DNA from: Geosporobacter subterraneus DSM 17957
GTDB lineage: Bacteria; Bacillota; Clostridia; Peptostreptococcales; Thermotaleaceae
NCBI RefSeq assembly: GCF_900142145.1
Contig: NZ_FQZV01000013.1
Coordinates: forward strand, 25,026 to 89,025
Direction of reading: 5' to 3'
DNA length: 64,000 nucleotides
The position numbers and the translations under genes are program-made. Positions within the stretch are counted from its first letter, which is position 1, and each line of letters begins with the position of its first letter. This document shows, one piece after another, positions 45,932-55,790 of this stretch. Under the pieces are notes generated by a model. The model was not told the DNA's origin. It saw nothing but the letters and a program-made list of their open reading frames with translations, and ran no database searches.

Positions 45932-46357
45932 CTACATTTGTGGTCTGCTTGGCTTAGAAATATCACTCAACGCATCTCCAGCTTCGTTGATATATATATT
46001 TTGTGTAGCCAGATCTCCTATGGCCAATATGCCAACCAGCTTCCCGTTCTCTACAACAGGGAGTCTTCGGATTTGGTTGCGAGCCATTAGATCTGCTGCC
46101 TCATGGGCATCCATATCCGGCGATGCATACACAAGATTTTCGGTCATTACATCCTGTGCACTTGCATTGGCATTTCCGTGGGATATACTTCGGATTACAA
46201 TATCCCTGTCGGTTACGATTCCCAGCGCATGTTTTTCTTCATCGCAAACAGGAATGCATCCTGCATTTAATTCTTCCATTTGCTTGGCAATCTGAGTGAT
46301 CGAAGTTCTTGGATTAACATAAGATACATTGGTTGTCATCAATTCTCTTACTTTCAT
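45932..46357 (-). CDS. Tandem CBS-domain protein
   Basis: The protein consists of two CBS domains and little else: VRELMTTNVSYVNPRTSI and GIVTDRDIVIRSI in the first, AQDVMTENLVYASPDMD and VGILAIGDLATQ in the second. Such proteins bind adenine nucleotides and regulate partners. I use the ATG at 46357, which has AAGGAGGT 8 bp upstream; the frame is open to 46375. It has 141 residues. The partner is unknown. Confidence 0.9.
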   Translation of the reverse strand: MKVRELMTTNVSYVNPRTSITQIAKQMEELNAGCIPVCDEEKHALGIVTDRDIVIRSISHGNANASAQDVMTENLVYASPDMDAHEAADLMARNQIRRLPVVENGKLVGILAIGDLATQNIYINEAGDALSDISKPSRPQM

Positions 46358-46427
46358 AATAAATACCTCCTTCATCTTTATCTGTATTTATCATGTACAA
46401 TTCTGCTCAAAAATAAACGAGTGTTCT

Positions 46428-46458
46428 ATAAGAAAAACTCAGACATTTCTGTCTGAGT
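46428..46458 (-). terminator. Terminator after the second lepB gene
   Basis: ACTCAGACA (46437-46445) pairs with TGTCTGAGT (46450-46458) over 4 bases, followed on minus by TTTTTCTTA. Confidence 0.88.
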
Positions 46459-46460
46459 CT

Positions 46461-46982
46461 CTATTGGATCTTTCCAATTTTTGTAAAAGGGTACAATCTT
46501 ACCAGAACTTTTCCTCTAACGGTTTCGATTTCTACGGGGCCGACCCGTTCATCCCGGCTGTCCATACTATTTTCCCGATTGTCCCCCATCACAAAAATCA
46601 TCCCCTCCGGAACAACCGTATCCACCTCTCCCGGTGTATATAAACTATTTGTATAGGGCTCATGCTGCAGTTCTTCATTCACAAACACTTGTCCCTCAGC
46701 TATTTTTACATGATCTCCCGGGAGACCAATCACTCTCTTAATTAAATCCTTTTCTTTTCCCTCAAAGGTTTTTAAATGGGATTTAAAAACAACAATATCT
46801 CCCCGCTCGGGTTCATGCAACATATATGGTATCTTGTTAATAATTAAATAATCATATTGATCCAGGGTGGGATACATCGAATAACCCTTTACCAAGGTTG
46901 GCCGTATGAACGTAGTAATCACAAGGGCAATTAATACAGACAGCGCAATCGTTTTAATCCATTCCATAATCTCTTTCTTCAT
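46461..46982 (-). CDS. lepB: Signal peptidase I, second copy
   Basis: It has one N-terminal transmembrane helix (about 10-30), the catalytic serine in VKGYSMYPTL near residue 35, lysine in LIKRVIGLPGDHV near residue 82 and box E GDNRENSMDSRDERVG. It is 173 residues. GAGGAG precedes the ATG. The two copies in this window are clearly different in sequence, so substrates or timing may differ. Confidence 0.93.
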   Translation of the reverse strand: MKKEIMEWIKTIALSVLIALVITTFIRPTLVKGYSMYPTLDQYDYLIINKIPYMLHEPERGDIVVFKSHLKTFEGKEKDLIKRVIGLPGDHVKIAEGQVFVNEELQHEPYTNSLYTPGEVDTVVPEGMIFVMGDNRENSMDSRDERVGPVEIETVRGKVLVRLYPFTKIGKIQ

Positions 46983-47136
46983 CTAAACATCTCCTCTTCC
47001 AGACCTGCTATTCACTATTTTACCACTAATCCTTATTTTCTACAATCATCTTACCCTTCAGCCTGTCTTTCATTTACAAAACGAATCATTTATAATAAAT
47101 AATAGAAGAAATATTTTTTTAACAGGAGGGAATAGG

Positions 47137-48150
47137 ATGTCTGAATTGTTAGTTCAGGTTACCAGGGGTGGTTATGTAGAAAGTCGTCATTATGGCGATG
47201 TAGCAATTATAAATGGAGATGGGAAACTTCTCTATAAGGTAGGTGATCCCTATCGTTTCACTTTTTGGCGCTCAGCAGCAAAGCCTTTTCAGGCGATCCC
47301 CCTTGTAGAATCCGGGGGTATTGAAAAATATAATATTACACAAGAAGAATTGGCATTAATGACTTCTTCCCATGGCGGCGAAGAAGCTCATGTTCGTGCA
47401 GTAAGAGGTATTTTAGATAAAATTCACCGAAAGGAAGCAGAACTGGACTGCGGCATTGCCGTTCCCATGCATGGAGATACAGCATCAAAGCTTCTGAGAG
47501 AAGGGAAGGATTACCTCTCAGTTAATAACGCTTGCTCCGGTAAACATGCGGCTATGCTGGCCCTCGGAGACCTTCTTTCTATATCTACAGAAAACTATAT
47601 CCTTGCAGATCATCCTATCCAGCAAATGATGCATCATGTCATTGCAGAATCCTGTAATATGCCCTTAGAGGAAGTAAAGGTCGCCGTGGACGGTTGCGGT
47701 GTACCGGTTTTTGGGATGGGTATTAATGAAATGGCCCTAGCCTATGCCCGGCTTTCAAAGCCGGAAAGCTATTTTCCTCCCAAACGCGGGGCTGCTTTGC
47801 GAAAAATACTGAATGCTATGATTCGTCATCCCTTTTATGTAGCTGGAACAGATCGTCTCGACACTGTACTAATGCAGATTACGAATGGCCGCATCGTGGC
47901 TAAATTAGGTGCTGAATCCGTCTATTGTGTAGGCATTGTAGATCAAGGAATTGGCATTTGCTTGAAGATTGATGATGGAAATTATCGTGCCATAGATCCG
48001 GTTATTATTGATATCCTAAAAACTTTAGGCTTTATTACGCCGGAAGAATTCAAGCAGTTGGAGCCCCGCTGGAAGCCTAAACTGTATAATCATCGCAAGG
48101 ATATTATCGGTGAATTGATACCAGTATTTTCCCTTTTGAAATGTGAGTAA
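47137..48150 (+). CDS. L-asparaginase II-family protein
   Basis: The protein belongs to the PF06089-type asparaginase group, cytoplasmic and unrelated to AnsA. FTFWRSAAKPFQAIPLVESG near residue 45, MTSSHGGEEAHV near 80 and NNACSGKHAAMLAL near 130 are signatures. It has 337 residues with an ACAGGAGGG ribosome site. It is flanked by a terminator on the 3' side and is transcribed alone. Confidence 0.88.
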   Translation: MSELLVQVTRGGYVESRHYGDVAIINGDGKLLYKVGDPYRFTFWRSAAKPFQAIPLVESGGIEKYNITQEELALMTSSHGGEEAHVRAVRGILDKIHRKEAELDCGIAVPMHGDTASKLLREGKDYLSVNNACSGKHAAMLALGDLLSISTENYILADHPIQQMMHHVIAESCNMPLEEVKVAVDGCGVPVFGMGINEMALAYARLSKPESYFPPKRGAALRKILNAMIRHPFYVAGTDRLDTVLMQITNGRIVAKLGAESVYCVGIVDQGIGICLKIDDGNYRAIDPVIIDILKTLGFITPEEFKQLEPRWKPKLYNHRKDIIGELIPVFSLLKCE

Positions 48151-48160
48151 AATATATTAC

Positions 48161-48199
48161 GGCAAAAGGATAATCCTAAGGTTATCCTTTTGCCTTTTA
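48161..48199. terminator. Bidirectional terminator between asparaginase and RluA-type genes
   Basis: A 13-bp stem, GGCAAAAGGATAA (48161-48173) with TTATCCTTTTGCC (48182-48194), with TTTT on the plus side. It sits between convergent genes. Confidence 0.85.
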
Positions 48200-49165
48200 A
48201 AATAAATCCTTTTCAATCTGATGAAATATTTCCGGCAAGGGGCAGACAAATTCTCTTCCCTGAAGATACTGCATTGTACCGACAGCCTTTTCGAAAACAA
48301 TCCTATATGCATGGAGCAGCTGATTATTCAGGTTGTATTTATCGCGAAATCCCTTGTTTATTTTAGGATCTCCATATTTTGCGTCTCCTATGATAGGATG
48401 TCCTATAGAGGATAAATGGAGTCGAATCTGATGGCTACGTCCGGTAATGATTTCTACCTCCAACAGGCTAAAGCTTCCATTGCTTTTTATAGGTTTTAAT
48501 CTTGTACGGATCTCCTTTGCTCCAGTCCGATGCCGCTCCACAACCTTCACCAGATTAAGCTTTTCGTCCTTCCACAAAAATCCCGAAAGCTCCTGGGGTT
48601 TCGTCATACTTCCCTTGACAATGGTCCGGTAGTATTTTCTGACAGCATCCTTTTGGCGCATCATTTCATTTAAATTCTGTACTGACTCGTAATTCTTCCC
48701 GAAAATAACGATTCCGCTAGTATTTCTATCAATCCGGTTAATACTAGCAGGTACAAAGGTTTTCTCATGTGTTGGATCGTATTCCATCTTATCATAGAGA
48801 TATTTAATCACTTGATTGACCAAGGTATTTTTACTTTCTTTGGCATCCTCATGCACCAATAATCCTGCTGGTTTATTCACCAAAAGAATACTCTGGTCTT
48901 CATATAAGATATGAAACTCCATATCCACATCATAAATTTTCTTTTCCTCTTGGAAGTTAAGAATGGTATCCTCACTAAAATACAATTGTATGGAGTCCCC
49001 AGCCTTTAAAATATACTGGGGCTCTACCTTGCCATTATTGACTTTAATATTCTTTTTTCGAAGCATTTTGTATAAAAAGCTTAGAGAGGCCTTTGGTAAA
49101 TATTTTTTTAAGAATTTATCTATTCTCTGATTTACTTCATTCCTGCCAATCACTATTTCCTTCAA
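48197..49165 (-). CDS. RluA-family pseudouridine synthase
   Basis: An S4-like N-domain (NQRIDKFLKKYLPKASLSFL) is followed by the catalytic domain with the aspartate in INRIDRNTSGIVIFGKN near residue 145 and GRSHQIRLHLSSIGHPIIGD. It isomerises uridine in rRNA or tRNA; the target is not clear. The start is a TTG at 49165 with GAGGGGTG upstream. It has 322 residues. Confidence 0.92.
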   Translation of the reverse strand: MKEIVIGRNEVNQRIDKFLKKYLPKASLSFLYKMLRKKNIKVNNGKVEPQYILKAGDSIQLYFSEDTILNFQEEKKIYDVDMEFHILYEDQSILLVNKPAGLLVHEDAKESKNTLVNQVIKYLYDKMEYDPTHEKTFVPASINRIDRNTSGIVIFGKNYESVQNLNEMMRQKDAVRKYYRTIVKGSMTKPQELSGFLWKDEKLNLVKVVERHRTGAKEIRTRLKPIKSNGSFSLLEVEIITGRSHQIRLHLSSIGHPIIGDAKYGDPKINKGFRDKYNLNNQLLHAYRIVFEKAVGTMQYLQGREFVCPLPEIFHQIEKDLF

Positions 49166-49372
49166 TCAAGTCACCCCTCAATCTACATTCTCATTCTATA
49201 GGCAATGATCCTCTGATTTTTATATTGTATCATAATTTATGTTTTTATGTACAAAACCTATTTCCCCAAGTTAATGCCCCCAAATTCTCCCTTGCTCCCA
49301 ATTATTCTTGAAAATCCGCCCTATATTATGTTATCCTTAATGAAGGACGATCTATAGGGAAGGTGTGTTAAT

Positions 49373-49948
49373 ATGTTTGAGAAGCTGAAGGATTTATTAT
49401 ATGAAACAAGCGATATACTATTGGCTCTTGTGATTATTCTCTTCATGTCTACAGTAATCACGTGGAAGGTAACAGATTCTCTTGCCTATACCAGAGAAAA
49501 AGGATCGATTTTTACAGAAATTGAACAGCAAAGCGGTGAAGACCAATCTACGAAAGGCAAAGATGTACCTGATAATCAAGAAATCATCGCCATTAGCTCT
49601 ACACCTGAAGAAAGCGGACAAACTACGGTTGAGGATACACAGGATGCTTCCCCACCGGAGCAAAATGCTCCACAGACACAACCGGCTCCTGGGCCTGAAC
49701 AAACTACGCCCTCTAAACCTGCACCTGCTACATCAGCTGTTATACGGGTAGAGATTCCCAGCGGCGCCTCAGGGGCGGGAATAGCAAAAATTTTAAAGGA
49801 TAAAGGACTCATTGATAATACAGCAAAATTTGTTGCAAGAGTAGAAGAACTGAAACTAGCTTCAAAACTAAAATCTGATACCTTCGATATCCCCTCTGGG
49901 ACACCTCTTGATGATATCATTTATATCATAACCGGTACAAAACGATAG
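49373..49948 (+). CDS. Membrane-anchored protein with a lone MltG-type LysM-like domain
   Basis: A short N-terminus and a transmembrane helix (about 14-30) lead into a long low-complexity linker rich in Pro, Thr, Glu and Gln (residues about 45-120). The end (IRVEIPSGASGAGIAKILKD, then KSDTFDIPSGTPLDDIIYII) resembles the LysM-like subdomain that precedes the catalytic domain in MltG transglycosylase. The catalytic domain is absent, so it cannot be a working MltG. A wall-binding or regulatory role is possible. It has 191 residues. Confidence 0.7.
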   Translation: MFEKLKDLLYETSDILLALVIILFMSTVITWKVTDSLAYTREKGSIFTEIEQQSGEDQSTKGKDVPDNQEIIAISSTPEESGQTTVEDTQDASPPEQNAPQTQPAPGPEQTTPSKPAPATSAVIRVEIPSGASGAGIAKILKDKGLIDNTAKFVARVEELKLASKLKSDTFDIPSGTPLDDIIYIITGTKR

Positions 49949-49977
49949 ACTACATATAAGCTTAAATTTATAGGCAT

Positions 49978-50010
49978 AAGTAAACCCCTCATTGAGGGGT
50001 TTACTTATTT
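49978..50010. terminator. Bidirectional terminator
   Basis: A 13-bp perfect stem, AAGTAAACCCCTC (49978-49990) with GAGGGGTTTACTT (49994-50006), 3-base loop. It serves the MltG-like gene on plus and the 50009 gene on minus. Confidence 0.88.
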
Positions 50011-50314
50011 ATGCTTCATCCTCTATCGATGAATTTTTATGAATGTATTTCATCACATAGTCCAACCGCTTTTTCTGATCTTCATTCATGAAATAGCGCA
50101 TCTGCTCCAGCAAGTTTAATTGTTTCTGATAGGTTGCAGCATCTTGATTGATCATCATATTCAATAAAACCAACTCATCCATAATACTCTCTTCTGTTTT
50201 TCCCTCGTAGAGCTCCATGAGTTCTTCCAGCATATGTAAATGCTCATCTTTTAAATGTGTTCCTCCTACCAGCTCTACTAGTGCCCTTATCTGGTCCATG
50301 TTTACTTCTTTCAT
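50009..50314 (-). CDS. Small helical protein of unknown function
   Basis: It has 101 residues from the ATG at 50314, which follows AAAGGAGG; the frame is open to 50347. It is almost wholly helical and acidic, with no membrane segment. The end reads YFMNEDQKKRLDYVMKYI, similar in style to LGEDQKAQLKNVANMV in the next gene (50475-51185), which is transcribed in the opposite direction. I do not recognise a family. Confidence 0.65.
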   Translation of the reverse strand: MKEVNMDQIRALVELVGGTHLKDEHLHMLEELMELYEGKTEESIMDELVLLNMMINQDAATYQKQLNLLEQMRYFMNEDQKKRLDYVMKYIHKNSSIEDEA

Positions 50315-50474
50315 CACAGCACCTCCTTTGCTAAAGCAAAGCTTCATATAAATCTATGTGGGACTATTATTTTTTATGTCATAAATTACAACGGCTTCCA
50401 GTAACACTATGCTGTGGTTCTGCATATGCTGAAACAAAGGCCTATCATCCGATAGAATAATTGGGAGGCGCATT

Positions 50475-51185
50475 ATGAACGATTTTCTTCCGATCCCCTA
50501 TGAAGATTTAACGCTGTCAGAACAAGAAATGAGTATTGCCCAGTGGAACAATCCTGGAAATAAGAGGATTCTTTTATTTCTTATACCTGTATTCTTTCTC
50601 TGGTATATGAAAAATAAAGGTTTGCAGCCTTTTTCCCAAGAGAATGAAAAACCTTTGCTTCCTCGTCCTCAGCCTATACCAAGACCACAAGTGCAGCCTT
50701 CTGCATCCCAGGGGCTTGATCCTGCATTATTAGATAAGTTAACACTTATGCTGGATAGCGTTAAAAAAATAAACAATATCAGCGGCGTTATGAGAAGTAT
50801 GCCCCGTGCCGGTAATTCAGCTAACAAGCTGAATTTAGGCGTCATTAAGGAATTTGTCGACATTTTCGGCAGCCATCTGGGTGAAGATCAAAAAGCACAG
50901 TTGAAAAATGTAGCAAACATGGTGACCATGGTAGAAAAGGTTAGGGAAATAAAGACAAAAATGGATGAGCAAAAGAAGCTGTCAACAGAGCAGAGCGGGG
51001 ATTATACGGATCAAATTTCAAATATGCTTGAAGTAATTAAACCAATTCTGCCAGAGGAACAAGCAAAAAATATCGATAATGTAAAGAAAATGGCTCAGAT
51101 GATGAAATTGATGAGTGCTCTGGATGCCCATCAATCCGACGACGAAAATGACCAAAAGGATAGCTTGGAGGAAGATGAGTACTAA
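50475..51185 (+). CDS. Single-span membrane protein with two helical repeats, unknown function
   Basis: One hydrophobic segment (RILLFLIPVFFLWYM, about residues 30-45) is followed by a Pro/Gln-rich linker (60-80) and a helical region. Two similar units are visible: FGSHLGEDQKAQLKNVANMV near 130-150 and IKPILPEEQAKNIDNVKKMA near 190-210. It ends in a very acidic tail. It has 236 residues and a GGGAGG ribosome site. The layout suggests an envelope or sporulation-related membrane protein, but this is only a guess. Confidence 0.65.
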   Translation: MNDFLPIPYEDLTLSEQEMSIAQWNNPGNKRILLFLIPVFFLWYMKNKGLQPFSQENEKPLLPRPQPIPRPQVQPSASQGLDPALLDKLTLMLDSVKKINNISGVMRSMPRAGNSANKLNLGVIKEFVDIFGSHLGEDQKAQLKNVANMVTMVEKVREIKTKMDEQKKLSTEQSGDYTDQISNMLEVIKPILPEEQAKNIDNVKKMAQMMKLMSALDAHQSDDENDQKDSLEEDEY

Positions 51186-51227
51186 CAAATGATCAGCTTC
51201 CTACATAGTTGCGGAAGTTGTTTTTTA

Positions 51228-51263
51228 AAACTAAAAAGGGTGAGGCCAATGCTTCACCCTTTA
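51228..51263 (-). terminator. Terminator after the RsuA-type gene
   Basis: AAAGGGTGA (51236-51244) pairs with TTCACCCTTT near 51254-51263, with a T-run on minus. It overlaps the stop of the RsuA-type gene. Confidence 0.78.
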
Positions 51264-51983
51264 TCGCGTTCTTAAGATGTCCAGTTCTTCTTCTGTAAGC
51301 TCACGGAATTCCCCCAGCTCCAGGTTTTCATCCAGCTTTAGATTTCCCATAGATATCCGTTTTAGATAGGTAACAGTCTTTCCTACTGCAAGAAACATCC
51401 TCTTAACTTGATGAAATTTTCCTTCGTAGATTGTCAGTTCAATCTCTGACAATTCAGCACTTTTTAAAATTCGCAGCTGTCCGGGCAGCGTTTTATACCC
51501 ATCTTCTAATACTACTCCTTCATTAAAGCGTGCTACATCTTCCTCGTCTACTTTGCCATCTACAATTGCAAAATAAGTTTTTGGAATATGTTTTTTAGGT
51601 GAGAGCAGTTCATGAGAGAGCTTTCCATCGTTGCTGATCAGCAGCAATCCTTCTGTATCCTTGTCTAATCTTCCGATAGGAAAAGGGTCATATATCTGAT
51701 ATTTCTCCGGCAGCAAATCCACAACGGTTTCAATCCTAGGATCAAAGCTTGCAGAAATTACCCCCTGAGGCTTGTTCATCATGATATATATGTATTCCTT
51801 GTAAATTAGTTCTTCTCCATTAACTATGATCTTATCCTGATAAGGGTCTACGTGCCGGCTGCTATCCTTTACTACATTTTGATTTACAAGCACCCAACCT
51901 TTTTTTACGATGCCTTTAATCTCTTTTCTTGTTCCATAGCCCATATTGCTTAAAAGTTTATCCAATCTCTGCGTTTTCGCCAT
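51261..51983 (-). CDS. RsuA/RluB-family pseudouridine synthase
   Basis: The S4 domain (QRLDKLLSNMGYGTRKEIKG) is followed by the catalytic FPIGRLDKDTEGLLLISNDG motif near residue 100 and EGKFHQVKRMFLAVGK. It makes pseudouridine in rRNA; 16S or 23S cannot be decided. It has 240 residues with a GGAGG site. It lies 9 bp after rsmF and is probably co-transcribed with it. Confidence 0.92.
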   Translation of the reverse strand: MAKTQRLDKLLSNMGYGTRKEIKGIVKKGWVLVNQNVVKDSSRHVDPYQDKIIVNGEELIYKEYIYIMMNKPQGVISASFDPRIETVVDLLPEKYQIYDPFPIGRLDKDTEGLLLISNDGKLSHELLSPKKHIPKTYFAIVDGKVDEEDVARFNEGVVLEDGYKTLPGQLRILKSAELSEIELTIYEGKFHQVKRMFLAVGKTVTYLKRISMGNLKLDENLELGEFRELTEEELDILRTR

Positions 51984-51992
51984 ATAAACCTC

Positions 51993-53357
51993 CTAATCCA
52001 ACCTTCTCCATGCTACAGGATATTCATTTTTCAATAAATCTCCTGTTTGCTTGGCCCATCCCAATGGAAAACCATCCACACAGACTAAAGTCCAGCCCTT
52101 CTCTCCATCAATATGCAGTGTTTCACCCTTTAGATATTTAATTACCTCCGGGGAATTGCTGCTAAAGTCTACAACTCTTCTCGCATCCGTCTTTTTCAGT
52201 GTCATTGCCATGGCTTGGCTAGGTTCAAATCGCTGTTTTCTTAAACTCCCCAATAATAAGCCCGATCTTAATATCTTTAGACCTTTCAGCACCGGCAGGC
52301 CTTTCGGTACCTGATAAAGCTGCTCTCCATGCATTTCGAAAGGTCCTCCATAAGATATGTTTAAATTTTTTTCAACAAATTCTTGAAATTCCTTAGGCAC
52401 TGCAACACCTTTTTGATATTGAGAATCTGCCTGAACGAAGTTTTTCCCGTTATCCTTTTCTAAATATGCTGCAAAATGACCTTCTCCTTTTATGCGGTGA
52501 GGCCATAGCCTCATGGAAAGGTTCCCATATTTATTAATATTTTTTGATATGCTCTCACCGTATATGTATTGGTCAGGGAAGTTGTCGATCGATTTCAGCT
52601 GAAAGTCTTTATGGGTTTGTAAAAAGGTTTCTACAACCTCTTCATTTTCCTCGGCAGAAAAAGTACAGGTAGAATAGACGACACCTCCGCCTTTCCTTAG
52701 CATTTTACTGGCAGCATCCAATATTTCAGCCTGAATGGGAACGTAATACTCAGGACCTTGCTTTTCCCAGCTTTTGATCATGGATTCATCCTTGCGGAAC
52801 ATTCCCTCCCCTGAACAAGGTGCATCTACCAGGATTTTATCAAAATAGCTCTCAAAATAATCTAAGAGCCTTTCAGCAGGAACATTGGTTACAACAGCAT
52901 TGGCCACTCCAAACAGCTCAACGTTTCGAATTAGAGCCTTTACACGGTTGAGATTAATTTCATTAGAGACCAAGATGCCCATTCCATTCATTTTATTGGC
53001 TATTTGAATAGTCTTTCCGCCAGGAGCAGCACATGCATCAAGAATTCTCTCTCCAGCCATAGGACTTAAAATCTCAGCAGGAATCATAGCACTGGGTTCT
53101 TGAATATAATACAGACCAGCGTGATAATAGGGGTGTTTACCAGGCCTGTCCTCTTCCTGATAATAAAACCCCTCCTTGCACCACGGAACGGGATCTAATT
53201 TAAAAGGTGAAATTTTCAAGAATTCCTCAACAGATATTTTCAGGGTATTGATTCGGATTCCTTGTGTCTTTGGCTCCTGGTAGGAGGCCAGAAAAGCTTC
53301 ATATTCGTCCTGCAAAAACTTCTTCATTTTATACAAAAACTGTTCAGGAAGGCGCAT
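51993..53357 (-). CDS. rsmF: RsmF/Sun-type rRNA (cytosine-C5)-methyltransferase
   Basis: This SAM-dependent enzyme methylates cytosine in rRNA. ILDACAAPGGKTIQIANKM near residue 105 is the SAM site, VDAPCSGEGMFRKDE near 180 and YSTCTFSAEENEEVVE near 230 hold the two catalytic cysteines. The C-terminal RsmF-like domain (VVDFSSNSPEVIKYLKGE) is present. It has 454 residues. Exact target is not set. Confidence 0.9.
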   Translation of the reverse strand: MRLPEQFLYKMKKFLQDEYEAFLASYQEPKTQGIRINTLKISVEEFLKISPFKLDPVPWCKEGFYYQEEDRPGKHPYYHAGLYYIQEPSAMIPAEILSPMAGERILDACAAPGGKTIQIANKMNGMGILVSNEINLNRVKALIRNVELFGVANAVVTNVPAERLLDYFESYFDKILVDAPCSGEGMFRKDESMIKSWEKQGPEYYVPIQAEILDAASKMLRKGGGVVYSTCTFSAEENEEVVETFLQTHKDFQLKSIDNFPDQYIYGESISKNINKYGNLSMRLWPHRIKGEGHFAAYLEKDNGKNFVQADSQYQKGVAVPKEFQEFVEKNLNISYGGPFEMHGEQLYQVPKGLPVLKGLKILRSGLLLGSLRKQRFEPSQAMAMTLKKTDARRVVDFSSNSPEVIKYLKGETLHIDGEKGWTLVCVDGFPLGWAKQTGDLLKNEYPVAWRRLD

Positions 53358-53441
53358 GATAAATCTCCTCTTTCTTTTATTACTCAGTATCTTTTCCGGA
53401 TATAAGGCATAATTATACCCACCTGTTGGTGGGCATGTACA

Positions 53442-53957
53442 TTACCGCTTCTTCAATTTTATACGCTTAGATACCATAGCGTAGGACAAAAATAACATGG
53501 AAACCAGCATGAAGGGCATACTAGTAGTAAATCTGGTAGAGTATAAAGACATAAGGGCCACAATACCGCCGCAAAGGGTTATAGGTATTCCCATATATAC
53601 GCCTTCAAACTCCGTAATATTGTATCTTGCTAAACGAGATGCGCCGCAAACCGCAAATAAAACTGTTGCAGCAATTCCCAATGCTCCAGTTTCCATTAAG
53701 TTTAAATGCCACATTAATATAGCTGGTGCTACACCAAAGGAAATCAGATCACAAAGTGAATCCAATTCCTTGCCAAAGTCACTTACAACATTTAATTTTC
53801 TTGCTAACTGTCCATCCAGACGATCCAAAACACCTGCTGTAATAATTAAAAATGCAGAAGTACCGTATTGATCATAAAAAACAGAAATGATTGCCAAAAT
53901 TCCCATTGCTAAATTTAATAATGTAAACAGATTCGGGATATGACATTTATATTTCAT
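53442..53957 (-). CDS. pssA: CDP-diacylglycerol--serine O-phosphatidyltransferase
   Basis: The CDP-alcohol phosphotransferase motif D-G-x2-A-R-x8-G-x3-D-x3-D is visible as LDRLDGQLARKLNVVSDFGK followed by ELDSLCD, near residues 45-70. Several membrane helices follow. It makes phosphatidylserine. It has 171 residues, the short Gram-positive type. It overlaps the psd homologue end by 11 bp, so the two form a phospholipid unit. Confidence 0.93.
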   Translation of the reverse strand: MKYKCHIPNLFTLLNLAMGILAIISVFYDQYGTSAFLIITAGVLDRLDGQLARKLNVVSDFGKELDSLCDLISFGVAPAILMWHLNLMETGALGIAATVLFAVCGASRLARYNITEFEGVYMGIPITLCGGIVALMSLYSTRFTTSMPFMLVSMLFLSYAMVSKRIKLKKR

Positions 53958-54588
53958 ATTTAACCACCCCTATCGTTGTTAATCCTGCCTGTACACGGTC
54001 ACCCTTTGTTACCTTTATTTCTACCTGTTGCTTAGGCAGTACCATCTCATAATATGCACCATATTTATTATGTCCAGATATTTCTCCTTGTTGGACCCTA
54101 TGTCCATTCCAAATCCAAGAAAAAATTTTTTTGCCAAAATAACCTGATACCTGATGCAGCAATACACGGGTCTTCTCACCTTGAATACCTATAGTATACT
54201 CTTCCCGTTGCCGTCGTCCAGTATTACCATTTCTCATAAATATATTTCCCTTGCGGTAACTGGCGTAATTCACTTCCCCTTCAATAGGATTCCGGGTTAC
54301 ATGTACATCGAAAATCGAAGAAGCAATGCAAACCTTTACCCCTTCACCCTCAATATACTCATCTTCCAAAACCTCCATCACATCCGTCACTACGCCGTCC
54401 GCTACGGATAGGATGCCATTCTGATTCTGAACAACATTTCTTTTAGGGCTCCTATAAAAGAATAAAACAGATAGCAAAAGTAGAAAACTAGTGATAGCAA
54501 TCGGTTTTAGATCAAGTGTACCCAGAGTAACAATGGAAAATATAATCACATATTTGATCGCTCTAGGAAAAATCCAATAATGCTTCAT
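53947..54588 (-). CDS. psd: Phosphatidylserine decarboxylase homologue lacking the usual pyruvoyl serine
   Basis: The protein resembles the short, PssA-linked type of Psd: membrane helices near residues 12-45, DGVVTDVMEVLEDEYIEG, ASSIFDVHVTRNPIEGEV and a C-terminal KVTKGDRVQAGLTTIGVV. In this family autocleavage occurs at a Gly-Ser in a segment like IRFGSRVDVYLP; here the aligned segment is HNKYGAYYEMVLP, with Gly177-Ala178. The proenzyme may therefore not form a pyruvoyl group. It is 213 residues, apparently full length, and is coupled to pssA. Confidence 0.8.
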   Translation of the reverse strand: MKHYWIFPRAIKYVIIFSIVTLGTLDLKPIAITSFLLLLSVLFFYRSPKRNVVQNQNGILSVADGVVTDVMEVLEDEYIEGEGVKVCIASSIFDVHVTRNPIEGEVNYASYRKGNIFMRNGNTGRRQREEYTIGIQGEKTRVLLHQVSGYFGKKIFSWIWNGHRVQQGEISGHNKYGAYYEMVLPKQQVEIKVTKGDRVQAGLTTIGVVKYEI

Positions 54589-54783
54589 AGGTTACCTGCA
54601 CTTTCTAAGATGTCTTTTTGCCCTGCTGGATTACATCTCCTTTTATTATATTTTACAGTATAAATCACATTCTTCATAGCAATTTTTTGTAGTATTTTTT
54701 AATTTATTGTTATATAATTACAGTTGAATGTGGATGTAAATTCATTCCAACTCTCACTTTATTATGTCTAATATATTTTCTAA

Positions 54784-55752
<969 letters not shown>

Positions 55753-55757
55753 TAGAT

Positions 55758-55790
55758 AAAGAGTCCAGGCCATTTGGTCCGGACTCCTTT
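55758..55790. terminator. Terminator between fba and the MATE gene
   Basis: GAGTCC pairs with GGACTC across 55761-55786 with inner pairing, followed by TTTATTTC on plus. It sits between convergent genes. Confidence 0.78.
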
